Source of the DNA: Burkholderia lata | GTDB taxonomy: Bacteria; Pseudomonadota; Gammaproteobacteria; Burkholderiales; Burkholderiaceae | Reading direction: 5' to 3' | NCBI RefSeq assembly: GCF_902499335.1 | Contig: NZ_CABVQK010000008.1 | Location: forward strand, 372,001 to 436,000 | DNA length: 64,000 bases | Shown: positions 52,791 to 61,838 of the stretch, piece after piece | Numbering within the stretch: position 1 is the stretch's first letter | Layout of the letters: each line of letters starts with the position of its first letter | Translations under genes and position numbers: made by a program | Notes under the pieces: model-generated | Seen by the model: only the letters and a program-made list of their open reading frames with translations | Databases searched by the model: none | What the model was told of the DNA's origin: nothing

Positions 52791-52805
52791 GCGCGCTCCT
52801 CCGGT

Positions 52806-54188
52806 TCAATACACGAAGCCCGCGGCGCCGACGAGGCGCGGCGTGTCGCCCGACAGCAGGTCGAGCCCCAGGTTGCGCTGCACCGCGAACTCGAGGTCGC
52901 TGCTCGGCCGCGCGACGGTGTCGATTGCCTGTTCGAGCTGGCCGGGCCCGGTCGGCTGCACGATGTACGGCGTGACGATCACGACCACCTCGGTCTTGTT
53001 GTCCTGGAAGTTCTTCGACGAAAACAGCCGGCCGATGATCGGCAGCCGGCCGAGCCCCGGGATCTGCGACACGGTGTCGGCCGTCTGGCTCTGCAGCAGC
53101 CCGCCGATCGCGAAGCTCTGCCCGCTCGACAGCTCGACCGTCGTGTCGACACGCCGCACCGTGAGCCCCGGGACCTTGACGCCGCCGGTCGTCACGCTGT
53201 TGTTCGCGTCGACCTCGCTCACCTCCGGCCGCACCTTCAGGCTGATCCGGTTGTCGGCGAGCACGGTCGGCGTGAAGTCGAGCGACACGCCGAACGGCTT
53301 GAACTCGACCGTGATCGCGCCGGTGGACGAACCGGCCTGCGCAACCGGGATCGGAATCTCGCCGCCCGCGAGGAAGCTCGCGGTCTCGCCGGACATCGCG
53401 GTGAGGTTCGGTTCCGCGAGCATCGTGATCAGGCCCTCCTGGTCGAGTGCGTCGAGCACCACGTCGATCGACCAGCGCCCCGCGCGGAACCCGCCGAGCA
53501 CCGAGAAGGCGCCCGTCGGCGACAGGTTGAACAGGCCGTTCGTCGGATCGAACAGCGTGCGTCCGTTGAACAGCCCGCCGACGAAGTTGCCGGCGCCGCC
53601 CAGCGAGCTCCAGTTGATGCCGAGCTGCTGCGTGATGTTGCGGCTCACCTCGGTCACCCGCACGCGCAGGTTCACCTGGATCGGGCGCGACAGCGTGAGC
53701 CGGTTGACGATCTTTTCCTTGTCGTGCAGGTACGGTGTGAGCGACTGCATCACCGCATCCGCGTCGGCCGCGCTCGGTACCTTGCCCGACACCATCAGCG
53801 AGCCCGGCGCACCGGATACCGACAGCTTCAACTGCGGAAAGCGGCTGTCGAGCACGCCCTGCAGCGACGCCGTGTCGACCTGCACGATCACCGTCTTGCG
53901 CAGGATCGGGCGATGGTTCGCGCCGAGCGCGATCAGCGTGGTCGTGCCCGCCTTCTTGCCGAACACGAACACGGTGCGCGGCGACGGCACCTGGATGTCG
54001 GCGATGGCCGGATCGGCGACGAACATCGCGGTCGCGGGCTCCGGCAGCGACAGCAGTTCTCCCTTGCCGGTCGCGATCGACAGCGCCGCGCCTGCGTCCG
54101 GCGCCCGCGCGACCTGCGCGAACGCGGCCCCGGACGCAAGGACGCAGGCCAGGCCCAGGAAAGCGATCCAACGAACCATGCGCACCAT
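52806..54188 (-). CDS. rcpA: RcpA/CpaC outer membrane secretin
   Basis: 460 residues with a Sec leader (VRWIAFLGLACVLASGAAFA), an N-terminal BON-type region (KGELLSLPEPATAMFVADPA), and a C-terminal secretin domain (GEIPIPVAQAGSSTGAITVE; LRVRVTEVSRNITQQLGINW; IGGLLQSQTADTVSQIPGLG). It forms the channel for Flp pili. The ATG at 54188 has GGGA six bases upstream; a later ATG at 54179 is also possible. Confidence 0.9.
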   Translation of the reverse strand: MVRMVRWIAFLGLACVLASGAAFAQVARAPDAGAALSIATGKGELLSLPEPATAMFVADPAIADIQVPSPRTVFVFGKKAGTTTLIALGANHRPILRKTVIVQVDTASLQGVLDSRFPQLKLSVSGAPGSLMVSGKVPSAADADAVMQSLTPYLHDKEKIVNRLTLSRPIQVNLRVRVTEVSRNITQQLGINWSSLGGAGNFVGGLFNGRTLFDPTNGLFNLSPTGAFSVLGGFRAGRWSIDVVLDALDQEGLITMLAEPNLTAMSGETASFLAGGEIPIPVAQAGSSTGAITVEFKPFGVSLDFTPTVLADNRISLKVRPEVSEVDANNSVTTGGVKVPGLTVRRVDTTVELSSGQSFAIGGLLQSQTADTVSQIPGLGRLPIIGRLFSSKNFQDNKTEVVVIVTPYIVQPTGPGQLEQAIDTVARPSSDLEFAVQRNLGLDLLSGDTPRLVGAAGFVY

Positions 54189-54242
54189 GCGTGTTCCCGT
54201 CAAATGCCGGCCGCCGGGCGGCCGGCCCGAATCGTCAATCCG

Positions 54243-55280
54243 TCACTGCGCCGCCGCTCCTGCCGGCTGCGCAGTCGCGTCCGCCGCGACATTGGCGCTG
54301 CCCGTCGCCGCGGGCATCGTGGGCATCGCGGGTATCGCCGGCCAGGTCGGCAGCCCGGACGGCAGCGGTGGCAGGCCCGGCGTGCCGGTACCGCCGCCAC
54401 GCGATCCGTCGTCGACCGACGAACCGCGATAGATCACGACCGCATTGCTCCGCCACGCCGGCCGCGTGCCCGTCTCCGGCCCGGCGGATGGCTCGCGTGC
54501 GGCCTCGCGGGCCGCGCGCGACACGTCGCCGGCCCACACCGGCTGCGTATCGGGTTCCTGCTCGTCGCCGCCCGCCGGCTGCCGCCGGTCGCTCGTCGCG
54601 AAGCTGCGCAATGCGAGCGACAGCGAACCGAGGCGTGTCGCCACCAGCACGACCTGCGCGGTGCGCGGCGCGACCTCGAGCGTGACCGTGCGTGCGCGGG
54701 CCGTCGCGTCCGGTGCGCTCGCGGGCGCCTTCGCGCGCTGGAATTCGGAACCGACCGCCAGCACGCGCGCGCGCCGCACCACCGTTTCCGCTTCGAACGT
54801 GCCGGGCGACGTCGCCGAGCCGCCGATCTGCTGCGTCAGCAGCACGTCGACGAAGTCGCCCGGCTGGATCAGCCCCGCATTGCCCGACACGTCGTCGACC
54901 GGCACCGAGATCGCGCGCATGCCGGGCTGCAACGCGGCCGCGAGAAAATCCGGCGCGCCGGCCGGAATCACGTTCTCGACGCGAATCGGTGCGCCGGCGC
55001 CGACGTGGTTGCGCAGCAGCGCACCCTTCAAGTCCGCGCCCGGTTGCGTCTCGACGAACGCGCCAGCCGGCACCTGCGCGCGCGGCATGCGTTTCCACGC
55101 AAGATCGTTGTCGCGCAGCAGCAGCCCTTCCGGCAGATCGGCGGCGGCGACCCGCACGCGCGCCTGATCCGTTTCGGCAGGCACCGATGGCGTCGACGCG
55201 GCGACGTACAGCTCGCGCAGGATGAACGCACCGATGCCGGCGGCAACGACGAGCACGGCCAGTCTCAGCGGTTTGGGCAT
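54243..55280 (-). CDS. rcpC: RcpC/CpaB pilus assembly protein
   Basis: 345 residues. A membrane anchor (LRLAVLVVAAGIGAFILREL) is followed by SAF/CpaB domains (VRVAAADLPEGLLLRDNDLA; AISVPVDDVSGNAGLIQPGD FVDVLL). The C-terminus is Pro/Gly/Ala-rich and low in complexity. It links the platform and secretin in the periplasm. Confidence 0.87.
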   Translation of the reverse strand: MPKPLRLAVLVVAAGIGAFILRELYVAASTPSVPAETDQARVRVAAADLPEGLLLRDNDLAWKRMPRAQVPAGAFVETQPGADLKGALLRNHVGAGAPIRVENVIPAGAPDFLAAALQPGMRAISVPVDDVSGNAGLIQPGDFVDVLLTQQIGGSATSPGTFEAETVVRRARVLAVGSEFQRAKAPASAPDATARARTVTLEVAPRTAQVVLVATRLGSLSLALRSFATSDRRQPAGGDEQEPDTQPVWAGDVSRAAREAAREPSAGPETGTRPAWRSNAVVIYRGSSVDDGSRGGGTGTPGLPPLPSGLPTWPAIPAMPTMPAATGSANVAADATAQPAGAAAQ

Positions 55281-55300
55281 GGCGGCGTGCGTCCCCCCGG

Positions 55301-55774
55301 CTAGGTAAGCGAAACCGTGTGTGGAAACGACGCCCAGACGGCCAGCGTGCCGCCGAGCGCGAGCGCAACACCGTACGGCACGCCGCGCGCGGCAATCGCG
55401 CGAACCTGCGCGGCGTGGCGCGGCCGTGACGCCAGCAACGCGAGGCCGCACAACGCACCGCACGCGCCGACGCCCGTCAGCACCGGAAACGCCAGTGCCG
55501 GGCCGGCCCACAGGAATACCGCCGCCGCCAGCTTGACGTCGCCTCCGCCGATCCAGCCCGCGTGGCGCATGCCGCCGAACAGCAGCAGCATCGCCGCGCC
55601 GGTCGCGACATGGCCCGCCAGCGGCGCGAACCCGTCTCGCGCGAGCGCCGCCGCGACGAAATACAGCGCCGCGAACGCCAGCACCGCGCGATTGGACAGG
55701 CGCCGGTCGCGCAGATCCTGCGCGGCGAGCGAGGCCAGCAAGACCGTGGCCACCGACTGCACGAGAGTGAGCAT
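55301..55774 (-). CDS. tadV: TadV/CpaA prepilin peptidase
   Basis: 157 residues with four to five helices. The two catalytic aspartates of type IV prepilin peptidases are in AAQDLRDRRLSN and in IGGGDVKLAAAV. It cleaves Flp and TadE before assembly. The ATG at 55774 is used; a GTG at 55795 would add seven residues. Confidence 0.88.
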   Translation of the reverse strand: MLTLVQSVATVLLASLAAQDLRDRRLSNRAVLAFAALYFVAAALARDGFAPLAGHVATGAAMLLLFGGMRHAGWIGGGDVKLAAAVFLWAGPALAFPVLTGVGACGALCGLALLASRPRHAAQVRAIAARGVPYGVALALGGTLAVWASFPHTVSLT

Positions 55775-55862
55775 GGGAGAGCCGTCCGTCGACACGCCCC
55801 GGCCGGATACGTTCTACCGCTGCAGATCCCGGTGTTCGTCGGTGGCGCGCGGGTTCAGGGGA

Positions 55863-56045
55863 TCAGATCAGGCTCGTCACCTTGTTGATCAGTGTCGTGA
55901 ACACGCTCGGCAAGCCGCCGCTGGTGCTGCTGAGGATCACGCCGACCGCCGCCAGCGCGACGACGACGATACCGGCCAGCACGGCGTATTCGAGCGAGCT
56001 GACGCCGCGTTCGTCACGCAGCAGGGACTTGACGTATTGCAGCAT
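55863..56045 (-). CDS. flp: Flp type IVb major pilin
   Basis: 60 residues: MLQYVKSLLRDERGVSSLEY, then AVLAGIVVVALAAVGVILSS. Cleavage after Gly14 leaves VSSLEYAV with Glu at +5, as needed for Flp. GGAGG lies 6 bases before the ATG at 56045. It heads the operon, and a sigma-70-like promoter lies at 56291-56319. Confidence 0.93.
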   Translation of the reverse strand: MLQYVKSLLRDERGVSSLEYAVLAGIVVVALAAVGVILSSTSGGLPSVFTTLINKVTSLI

Positions 56046-56290
56046 GGCAACCTCCGTGTAACGGGTCGGGACCGACCGTTGAACGCAAAGACGCTCCGTT
56101 GCTCCGGTGGTTGCGCAGGGCATTCGCCCATTGCTATCCATGCGTGCGACCCTGGCACAAGGTCGCTCGCATCCCCCGGAATCCTCTCGACTACTGCAAC
56201 ACGCGGTGTGCAACGACGACATCGGTCGTTGCGTGCCTGCATTCCTGGTGCGGGCTTCCCCGCACGATGCAACCGCGCTGATTCGTCTAG

Positions 56291-56319
56291 GGTATAGACA
56301 ATTTTTCAGGCGAATTCAA
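56291..56319 (-). promoter_or_regulatory. Sigma-70-like promoter of the flp-tad operon
   Basis: On the minus strand TTGAAT (56314-56319) and TATACC (56291-56296) are 17 bp apart. It would give a leader of about 240 bases before flp. Confidence 0.6.
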
Positions 56320-56754
56320 ATTATTTGGCGTCGGAATGCATTTATGGATTTCACCGTGCAACGATGAAAGCGATTCCGTTCATTTGCGGTCATTTTTTCT
56401 CACATCACATCGAATGGTTCGCGTATCGGAACAGGCATGGCGACTGTTTCGGAGCATGATTTACCGACCGGAAGCCGAACCGTTTCCATTCGATTTACCG
56501 GCATGCCGGGGCGCTTCACATGCGCCCGCCGCGCCCCGCCCGACCGGCCGTCCCGGCAATCATGGCGGGCCCGCATCACATTTCCCCGATTACCCGGCCC
56601 CGTTTTCCCACCCTGATCCTGCAAGCGGTCCTCACTCGAATTCATGCTCGTCGCCATCGCGATTTTCCAATCGGCGATTTCCTGATTCGGCATCCGGTTT
56701 CAATCGACATGATTGGAATCCTGAATAAATGTCCTATGCATGTGAATGCGATTC

Positions 56755-56771
56755 TCGTTCATATGGAACGA
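56755..56771. promoter_or_regulatory. Inverted repeat TCGTTC-ATATG-GAACGA upstream of the sulfonate operon
   Basis: Perfect 6-bp arms with a five-base spacer, 138 bp before the ABC binding protein start. It could be an operator for sulfur-source control, but I cannot link it to a known regulator. Confidence 0.4.
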
Positions 56772-56908
56772 AACGGCCGGCGCGGCAACCCGCAAAGCGG
56801 CGATAAGCATAGTTCAAATCGTTTCTTGTCCGGCCCCGGCCCGTCATCGAGAATGCGCCGACGGGCTACGGCCCGGCCTCGCTCCCCAACGTTCCGGATC
56901 ATCGATTC

Positions 56909-57976
56909 ATGCTTCCACTGCGCCTGCTTCGATCGCTGCTGATCGCATCCGTCTTTGCGTTGCCGGCCGCCGCCGCGCACGCCGACAAGCCCGCCACCAT
57001 CCGCATCGGCGTCGCCCAGCAAGGCGCCGGCGATCCGCCGACGTTCGGCGGATCGAGCGCCGCCACCGCGCAACTTCAGCAACTGGTCGAAAAGGAGTTC
57101 GCGGCCGACGGCATCAAGGTGCAATGGCTGTTCTTCAAGGGCGCGGGGCCGGCCGTCAACGAGGCGATCGCCAACAAGGCGCTCGACTTCGCGTACCAGG
57201 GCGACCTGCCCGCCGTGCTCGCGCGGGCGAACGGGATCAAGACGCGCCTGCTGCTCGCCGCGAGCGTGCGCTCGGGCGTCAAGATCGCGGTGCCGCCCGA
57301 CTCCACCATCCGCTCGATCAAGGACCTGAAGGACCGCCGCGTATCGATCTTTCGCGGCACGAACCTGCAGCTCGTCGCCGACAACGCGCTCGCGAAAAAC
57401 GGCCTCGGCGAACGCGACCTGCGCGTGATCAACCTTGACTCCGCGAGCTCGCTCGCCGCGCTCGCGTCGAAAGGCATCGACGCGTCGGTGGGCGACTACC
57501 AGCTGTACAAGCTGCGCGACGCGGGGCTCGCGAAGATCATCTACGAATCGCAGAACGACGGCCCGCAACTCACGCGCCAGACCCACCTGCTCGTGCTCGA
57601 CGATTTCGAGCACGCGCATCCGGACATCGTGCAGCGCGTCGTCAACGCGCTCGTGAAGGGCGCGCAATGGTCGTCCGATGAAGCGAACCGCGATGCGCTG
57701 TTCAAGCTGTGGGCAAAAAGCGGCGTGCCGGTTTCGTCGTGGCAGGCCGACTATGCGAACCAGCGCCTGAAGGATCGCTTGTCGCCGTTGATCGATCCGT
57801 TCGTCGTCGCACGCTACAAGTCCGTCGCGCAGGACGCGCTGGCGCTGAAGCTGATCCGCCAGCCGGTCGACGTCGATGGCTGGTTCGAGCCGAAGTATCT
57901 CGACAATGCGCTGCGCACGCTGAAGCTCGAAAGCCACTGGCAACGCTACGACGCGGCCGGCAAGCCCCTTTCCTGA
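56909..57976 (+). CDS. Sulfonate-type ABC transporter substrate-binding protein
   Basis: 355 residues with a Sec signal (LLRSLLIASVFALPAAAAHA) and the SsuA-like pattern IRIGVAQQGAGDPPTFGGSS, then VQWLFFKGAGPAVNEAIANK and LDFAYQGDLPAVLARANGIK. It binds the substrate in the periplasm for the two permeases and ATPase that follow. Together with two TauD-like genes the operon points to uptake and oxygenolytic desulfonation of sulfonates. First gene of the operon. Confidence 0.87.
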   Translation: MLPLRLLRSLLIASVFALPAAAAHADKPATIRIGVAQQGAGDPPTFGGSSAATAQLQQLVEKEFAADGIKVQWLFFKGAGPAVNEAIANKALDFAYQGDLPAVLARANGIKTRLLLAASVRSGVKIAVPPDSTIRSIKDLKDRRVSIFRGTNLQLVADNALAKNGLGERDLRVINLDSASSLAALASKGIDASVGDYQLYKLRDAGLAKIIYESQNDGPQLTRQTHLLVLDDFEHAHPDIVQRVVNALVKGAQWSSDEANRDALFKLWAKSGVPVSSWQADYANQRLKDRLSPLIDPFVVARYKSVAQDALALKLIRQPVDVDGWFEPKYLDNALRTLKLESHWQRYDAAGKPLS

Positions 57977-57991
57977 CCCGGACCCGCCCCG

Positions 57992-58834
57992 ATGAGCGAC
58001 ACCACCTTTTCCATCCCGTCATCCGGGCGCCATGCGCTCGCCGTACCGCCGCACCGTGCGGCGGGCGTGAAACGGTGGTCGTGGCGGCTCGCGCCGTGGC
58101 TGCTGCCTGCGTTGCTGTTCGCGCTGTGGAGCGTCGGCAGCGCGCGTGGCTGGATCGCGCCGCAGATCCTCCCGCCGCCCGAACGCGTGTTCGACGCGCT
58201 CGCGGATCTCGCGACGAGCGGCGATCTCGTGCGCCACACGCTGATCAGCCTGCAGCGCGTGCTGGTCGGGTTCGCCGCCGGCACGCTGCTCGGTTTCGCG
58301 ACCGGCGTCGCGATCGGCCTGTCGCGCACGCTCGAAGCCTACGTGCTGCCGAGCTTCAACGCGCTCGTGCAGATTCCGGTGCTCGGCTGGCTGCCGTTCC
58401 TGCTGCTGCTCGTCGGCGTCGGCGAACCGCTCAAGTACCTGCTGATCGCGCATGCGGCGCTCGTCCCCGTCACGCTGAGCGCGTTGCAAGGGTTTCGCCA
58501 GACCCCGCCCGCGCTCGACGAAGTCGCACGCGTATTCGGCTACACGCGCCGGCAACGCATCGTGCACGTCGTGCTGCCCGCCGCGATCCCGACGCTCGCG
58601 ACCGGCGTGCGGCTCGCGTTCACGAAGTCGTGGCTCGCGCTCGTCGTCGTCGAGCTCGTCGCATCGTCCGAAGGGCTCGGCTACCTGATCGTGTACGGGC
58701 GGCAACTGTTCCAGCTCGACCTCGTGATGGCGGCCGTGATCGTCGTCGGGGCGGTCGGCCTGCTGATCAACCGGCTGCTCGATGCGCTCGAAGCGCGCTT
58801 GCGCCGCGGCGTGCCGTCCGCGTTCCGCGGCTGA
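57992..58834 (+). CDS. ABC transporter permease 1 (SsuC/TauC family)
   Basis: 280 residues with six predicted helices. The EAA loop reads DEVARVFGYTRRQRIVHVVL. It is 31% or so basic and hydrophobic in the pattern of BPD_transp_1 permeases. A second, different permease gene follows, so the transporter may be a heterodimer. Starts 15 bp after the binding protein stop. Confidence 0.87.
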   Translation: MSDTTFSIPSSGRHALAVPPHRAAGVKRWSWRLAPWLLPALLFALWSVGSARGWIAPQILPPPERVFDALADLATSGDLVRHTLISLQRVLVGFAAGTLLGFATGVAIGLSRTLEAYVLPSFNALVQIPVLGWLPFLLLLVGVGEPLKYLLIAHAALVPVTLSALQGFRQTPPALDEVARVFGYTRRQRIVHVVLPAAIPTLATGVRLAFTKSWLALVVVELVASSEGLGYLIVYGRQLFQLDLVMAAVIVVGAVGLLINRLLDALEARLRRGVPSAFRG

Positions 58835-58873
58835 ACCGCCGCCCCTGCCCGCGCAATCGAAGGAGATTCACCC

Positions 58874-59692
58874 GTGACGCATTCCGCCTCGCCGGACGCT
58901 ACCTCGCCGGCCGCCACGGCCGCCCGCCGCCTGCATGCGCCCGACTGGCGCGGCTTCGTGCTGCCGCTCGTCGCGTTCGCGCTGTGGTGGGCGATCGCTT
59001 CCGCGCACCTCGTGAGCAGCGGGCTGCTGGTCGGCCCGGGCGACGTGCTGCGTACCGCGTGGGCGCAGGCCACGAGCGGCGCACTCGGCCGCGCGCTGTC
59101 CGCGTCGCTCGCGCGTGAAGCCTGCGGTTTCGCGCTCGGTGCGACGGGCGGGCTGCTGCTCGGCGCCGCGCTCGGGCTGTCGCGCGTCGCGGCGCGGATG
59201 GTCGGCCCGAGCTTCGACACGTTCAAGCAGATCTCGCTGTTCGCATGGATTCCGCTGATTTCCGTGTGGTTCGGCCTCGGCGACGTCGCCAAGGTCGTGT
59301 TCCTGTCGCTCGCCGCGCTGCTGCCCGTCGCCGCGCACACCTGCGACGGCATTCACGCGGTGCCGCGCGCGTATGTCGACGTCGCCCGCGCGCTGCGCTA
59401 CTCGCGGCTCCAGCTCGTGCGCTACGTGATCCTGCCGGCCGCGCTGCCGTCGATCTTCACCGGGCTGTATCTCGGGCTGATCTATTCGTGGCTCGCAACG
59501 CTCGGCGCCGAATACCTGCTGGTCGCCGGCAGCGGCATCGGCAACACGCTGATCGACGGCAGCGAGCAGTTCCGGATGGATCTCGTGCTGTTCGGGATCA
59601 TCGTCGTCGGCGTGACCGGCTGGGCCCTGAACGCGGTCGCGCGTGCGATCGAACGCAAGGTGCTGGCCCGGCGCGGCGACCTGCCGCGCTGA
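58874..59692 (+). CDS. ABC transporter permease 2 (SsuC/TauC family)
   Basis: 272 residues. The EAA loop reads YVDVARALRYSRLQLVRYVI, and about six helices are predicted. It clearly differs from permease 1. AGGAG lies 8-9 bases before the GTG at 58874, which fits the family start. Confidence 0.87.
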   Translation: MTHSASPDATSPAATAARRLHAPDWRGFVLPLVAFALWWAIASAHLVSSGLLVGPGDVLRTAWAQATSGALGRALSASLAREACGFALGATGGLLLGAALGLSRVAARMVGPSFDTFKQISLFAWIPLISVWFGLGDVAKVVFLSLAALLPVAAHTCDGIHAVPRAYVDVARALRYSRLQLVRYVILPAALPSIFTGLYLGLIYSWLATLGAEYLLVAGSGIGNTLIDGSEQFRMDLVLFGIIVVGVTGWALNAVARAIERKVLARRGDLPR

Positions 59693-59732
59693 TCGCCCTT
59701 TCCCTCCCCCGCCACACCTTCCTCGCACCGCC

Positions 59733-60578
59733 ATGACGACCCTCGCCTCCGATTCGCTCGACATCCTCCACGTGAGCAAGCACTACGCGCAACGCGGCGC
59801 CGCGCTCGCCGTCCTCGACGACGTGTCGCTGCACGTGCGCGCCGGCGAATTTGTGACGATCGTCGGCGCGAGCGGTTGCGGCAAGTCGACGCTGCTGCGG
59901 CTGATCGCCGGGCTCGATGCCGACTACTCGGGCGAGATCCGGGCCGGTGCCGAGCGCGTGCGCGACACGTCGCTGCAGCGCGGGATCGTGTTCCAGGATC
60001 ACCGGCTGTTCCCTTGGCTAACCGTCGCGCAGAACATCGAGGCCGCACTGCGCAACGCGCCGCTCGACGCGGCCGCGAAGCGACGCGCGGTCGCGGATCA
60101 CATCGCGCTCGTCGGGCTGAACGGCTTCGAGCACGCGTATCCGAACCAGTTGTCGGGCGGGATGGCGCAGCGCGTCGCGATCGCGCGCGGCCTCGTGAAC
60201 CGCCCGCGCGTGCTGCTGCTCGACGAGCCGTTCGGCGCGCTCGACGCGCAGACCCGTGCGCGGATGCAGAACGAACTGCTGCGCATCTGGGAACAGGAGC
60301 GCATCACGATGATCCTCGTCACGCACGACGTCGACGAAGCCGTGTATCTCGGCGACCGCGTCGTGACGATGGCGCCGCGCCCGGGCCGCATCGAACGCAT
60401 CGTCGATGTCGCATTGCCGCGCCCGCGCCGGCGCGATTCGCCGGAATTCGCGCGGCTGCGCGACACCGTGCTCGCCGATTTCGACGACAGCGACCCGCCG
60501 GGCGACGATCGCCCGGGCGGCAAGCGGATCGACACGCCCCGCCCGCACCGGATCGGCGAATGGCGGCTGGCGTGGTAG
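59733..60578 (+). CDS. ABC transporter ATPase (SsuB/TauB family)
   Basis: 281 residues: Walker A GASGCGKST, Q loop IVFQDHRLFPWLTV, signature LSGGMAQRVAIARG, Walker B LLLDEPFGALD, and His switch LVTHDVDEAV. It energises the permease pair. A C-terminal extension of about 40 polar residues (DDSDPPGDDRPGGKRIDTP) goes beyond the usual end. ATG 59733 is preferred over an upstream in-frame ATG inside permease 2. Confidence 0.9.
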   Translation: MTTLASDSLDILHVSKHYAQRGAALAVLDDVSLHVRAGEFVTIVGASGCGKSTLLRLIAGLDADYSGEIRAGAERVRDTSLQRGIVFQDHRLFPWLTVAQNIEAALRNAPLDAAAKRRAVADHIALVGLNGFEHAYPNQLSGGMAQRVAIARGLVNRPRVLLLDEPFGALDAQTRARMQNELLRIWEQERITMILVTHDVDEAVYLGDRVVTMAPRPGRIERIVDVALPRPRRRDSPEFARLRDTVLADFDDSDPPGDDRPGGKRIDTPRPHRIGEWRLAW

Positions 60579-60726
60579 CTCGCACGACGCGGCACATTGC
60601 TCAGCATGACGACGCATATCGATCATCGCTGCGCACACGCTAAGGTTGTGACGATTCATCGGTTCCGGTTCCGCGCGGTCCCTGCTTGAATGGAGACTCG
60701 ACCGATCCGACTCCAGGAGATTCCCG

Positions 60727-61680
60727 ATGTCCGAAGTCCAGCACGCCGCTCATCCGTCTTCGCATGCTTCGCACGCCGCGCCGCGCACGGCCGCCGCCCC
60801 GCTCCAGCTTCGCCAGGTCGCCGGCAGGATCGGCGCCGAGATCGCCGGCGTGCGGCTGTCGGGCACGCTCGACGACGCGACATTCGACGCGATCCAGGCC
60901 GCGCTGCTGCGCCACAAGGTGCTGTTCTTCCGTGGCCAGCAACATCTCGACGACACCGCGCAGGAAGCATTCGCGCGCCGCTTCGGCAATATCGTCGCGC
61001 ACCCGACCGTGCCGTCCGCCGACGGCAGCGCGCATCTGCTCGAACTCGATTCCGCGCACGGCGCGCGCGCCAATTCGTGGCACACCGACGTGACTTTCGT
61101 CGATGCGTACCCGAAGATCTCGATCCTGCGCGCCGTCGTGATTCCGCCGTTCGGCGGCGACACCGTGTGGGCCAACACGGCCGCCGCGTACACGAACCTG
61201 CCCGACCCGCTGCGCGCGCTCGCCGACACGCTGTGGGCACTGCATACGAACGCGTACGACTACGCGTCGACCCACGTGCATGCCGACGATGCGCAACTGA
61301 AGCGCTACCGCGAAGTGTTCACGTCGACCGTCTACGAAACCGAGCACCCGGTCGTGCGCGTCCATCCGGAAACCGGCGAACGCACGCTCGTGCTCGGGCA
61401 TTTCGTGCAGCGGCTCAAGGGGCTGTCGGCGCAGGATTCCGCGCACCTGCTGCAGGTGTTCCACGAACACGTGACGCGCCTCGAGAACACCGTGCGCTGG
61501 AACTGGCAGGAAGGCGACGTCGCGATCTGGGACAACCGCGCGACGCAGCACTACGCGATCAACGACTACGGCGATGCGCGCCGCGTCGTGCGCCGCGCGA
61601 CCGTGCACGGCGACGTGCCGGCCGGCATCGACGGCCGCCAGAGCGTCCTGCTGAAGGGGCCGGGCGCGACGCTGCAATAA
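60727..61680 (+). CDS. TauD/TfdA-family Fe(II)/2-oxoglutarate dioxygenase 1
   Basis: 317 residues. Iron ligands are His119, Asp121 (SWHTDVTF) and His275 (ATQHYAIND); the 2-oxoglutarate-binding Arg lies in DARRVVRRATVHG. The N-terminus carries a His-rich, low-complexity stretch. TauD-type enzymes split sulfonates into sulfite and an aldehyde. AGGAG is upstream of the ATG at 60727, 148 bp after the ATPase. Confidence 0.9.
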   Translation: MSEVQHAAHPSSHASHAAPRTAAAPLQLRQVAGRIGAEIAGVRLSGTLDDATFDAIQAALLRHKVLFFRGQQHLDDTAQEAFARRFGNIVAHPTVPSADGSAHLLELDSAHGARANSWHTDVTFVDAYPKISILRAVVIPPFGGDTVWANTAAAYTNLPDPLRALADTLWALHTNAYDYASTHVHADDAQLKRYREVFTSTVYETEHPVVRVHPETGERTLVLGHFVQRLKGLSAQDSAHLLQVFHEHVTRLENTVRWNWQEGDVAIWDNRATQHYAINDYGDARRVVRRATVHGDVPAGIDGRQSVLLKGPGATLQ

Positions 61681-61838
61681 CGCGCGTGCACCACGGCGGC
61701 GGCGCTCCGTGCGCGCCGCCGCGCCCGCTCCGCTTTCCGCCACCGGACACCGACCATGCACTCCCCGCCACCGGGCCGACGCGCACACGCGCAACGATGT
61801 CGGCCCTCCGCCCCGTTCACTTCCGCCAGGAGCGTCGC

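Larger units (their letters stand above)
56046..56908. other. Long intergenic region between flp and the sulfonate operon
   Basis: The 863 bp are lower in GC than the flanks and contain no believable gene. They hold the leftward flp promoter (56291-56319) and, near the right end, an inverted repeat (56755-56771) upstream of the sulfonate operon. The middle (56340-56740) shows no clear structure. Confidence 0.6.

Noticed and set aside
51336..55304. A 1322-codon open frame on the plus strand
   Set aside because: It is antisense to rcpC, rcpA, the CpaD-like gene and part of tadZ. Its product is dominated by Arg, Ala, Asp, His and Gln, typical of the shadow frame of GC-rich genes.
56340..56740. 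Possible small genes in the long gap between flp and the sulfonate operon
   Set aside because: Open frames exist but are short, Pro/His/Ser-rich and lack ribosome binding sites.
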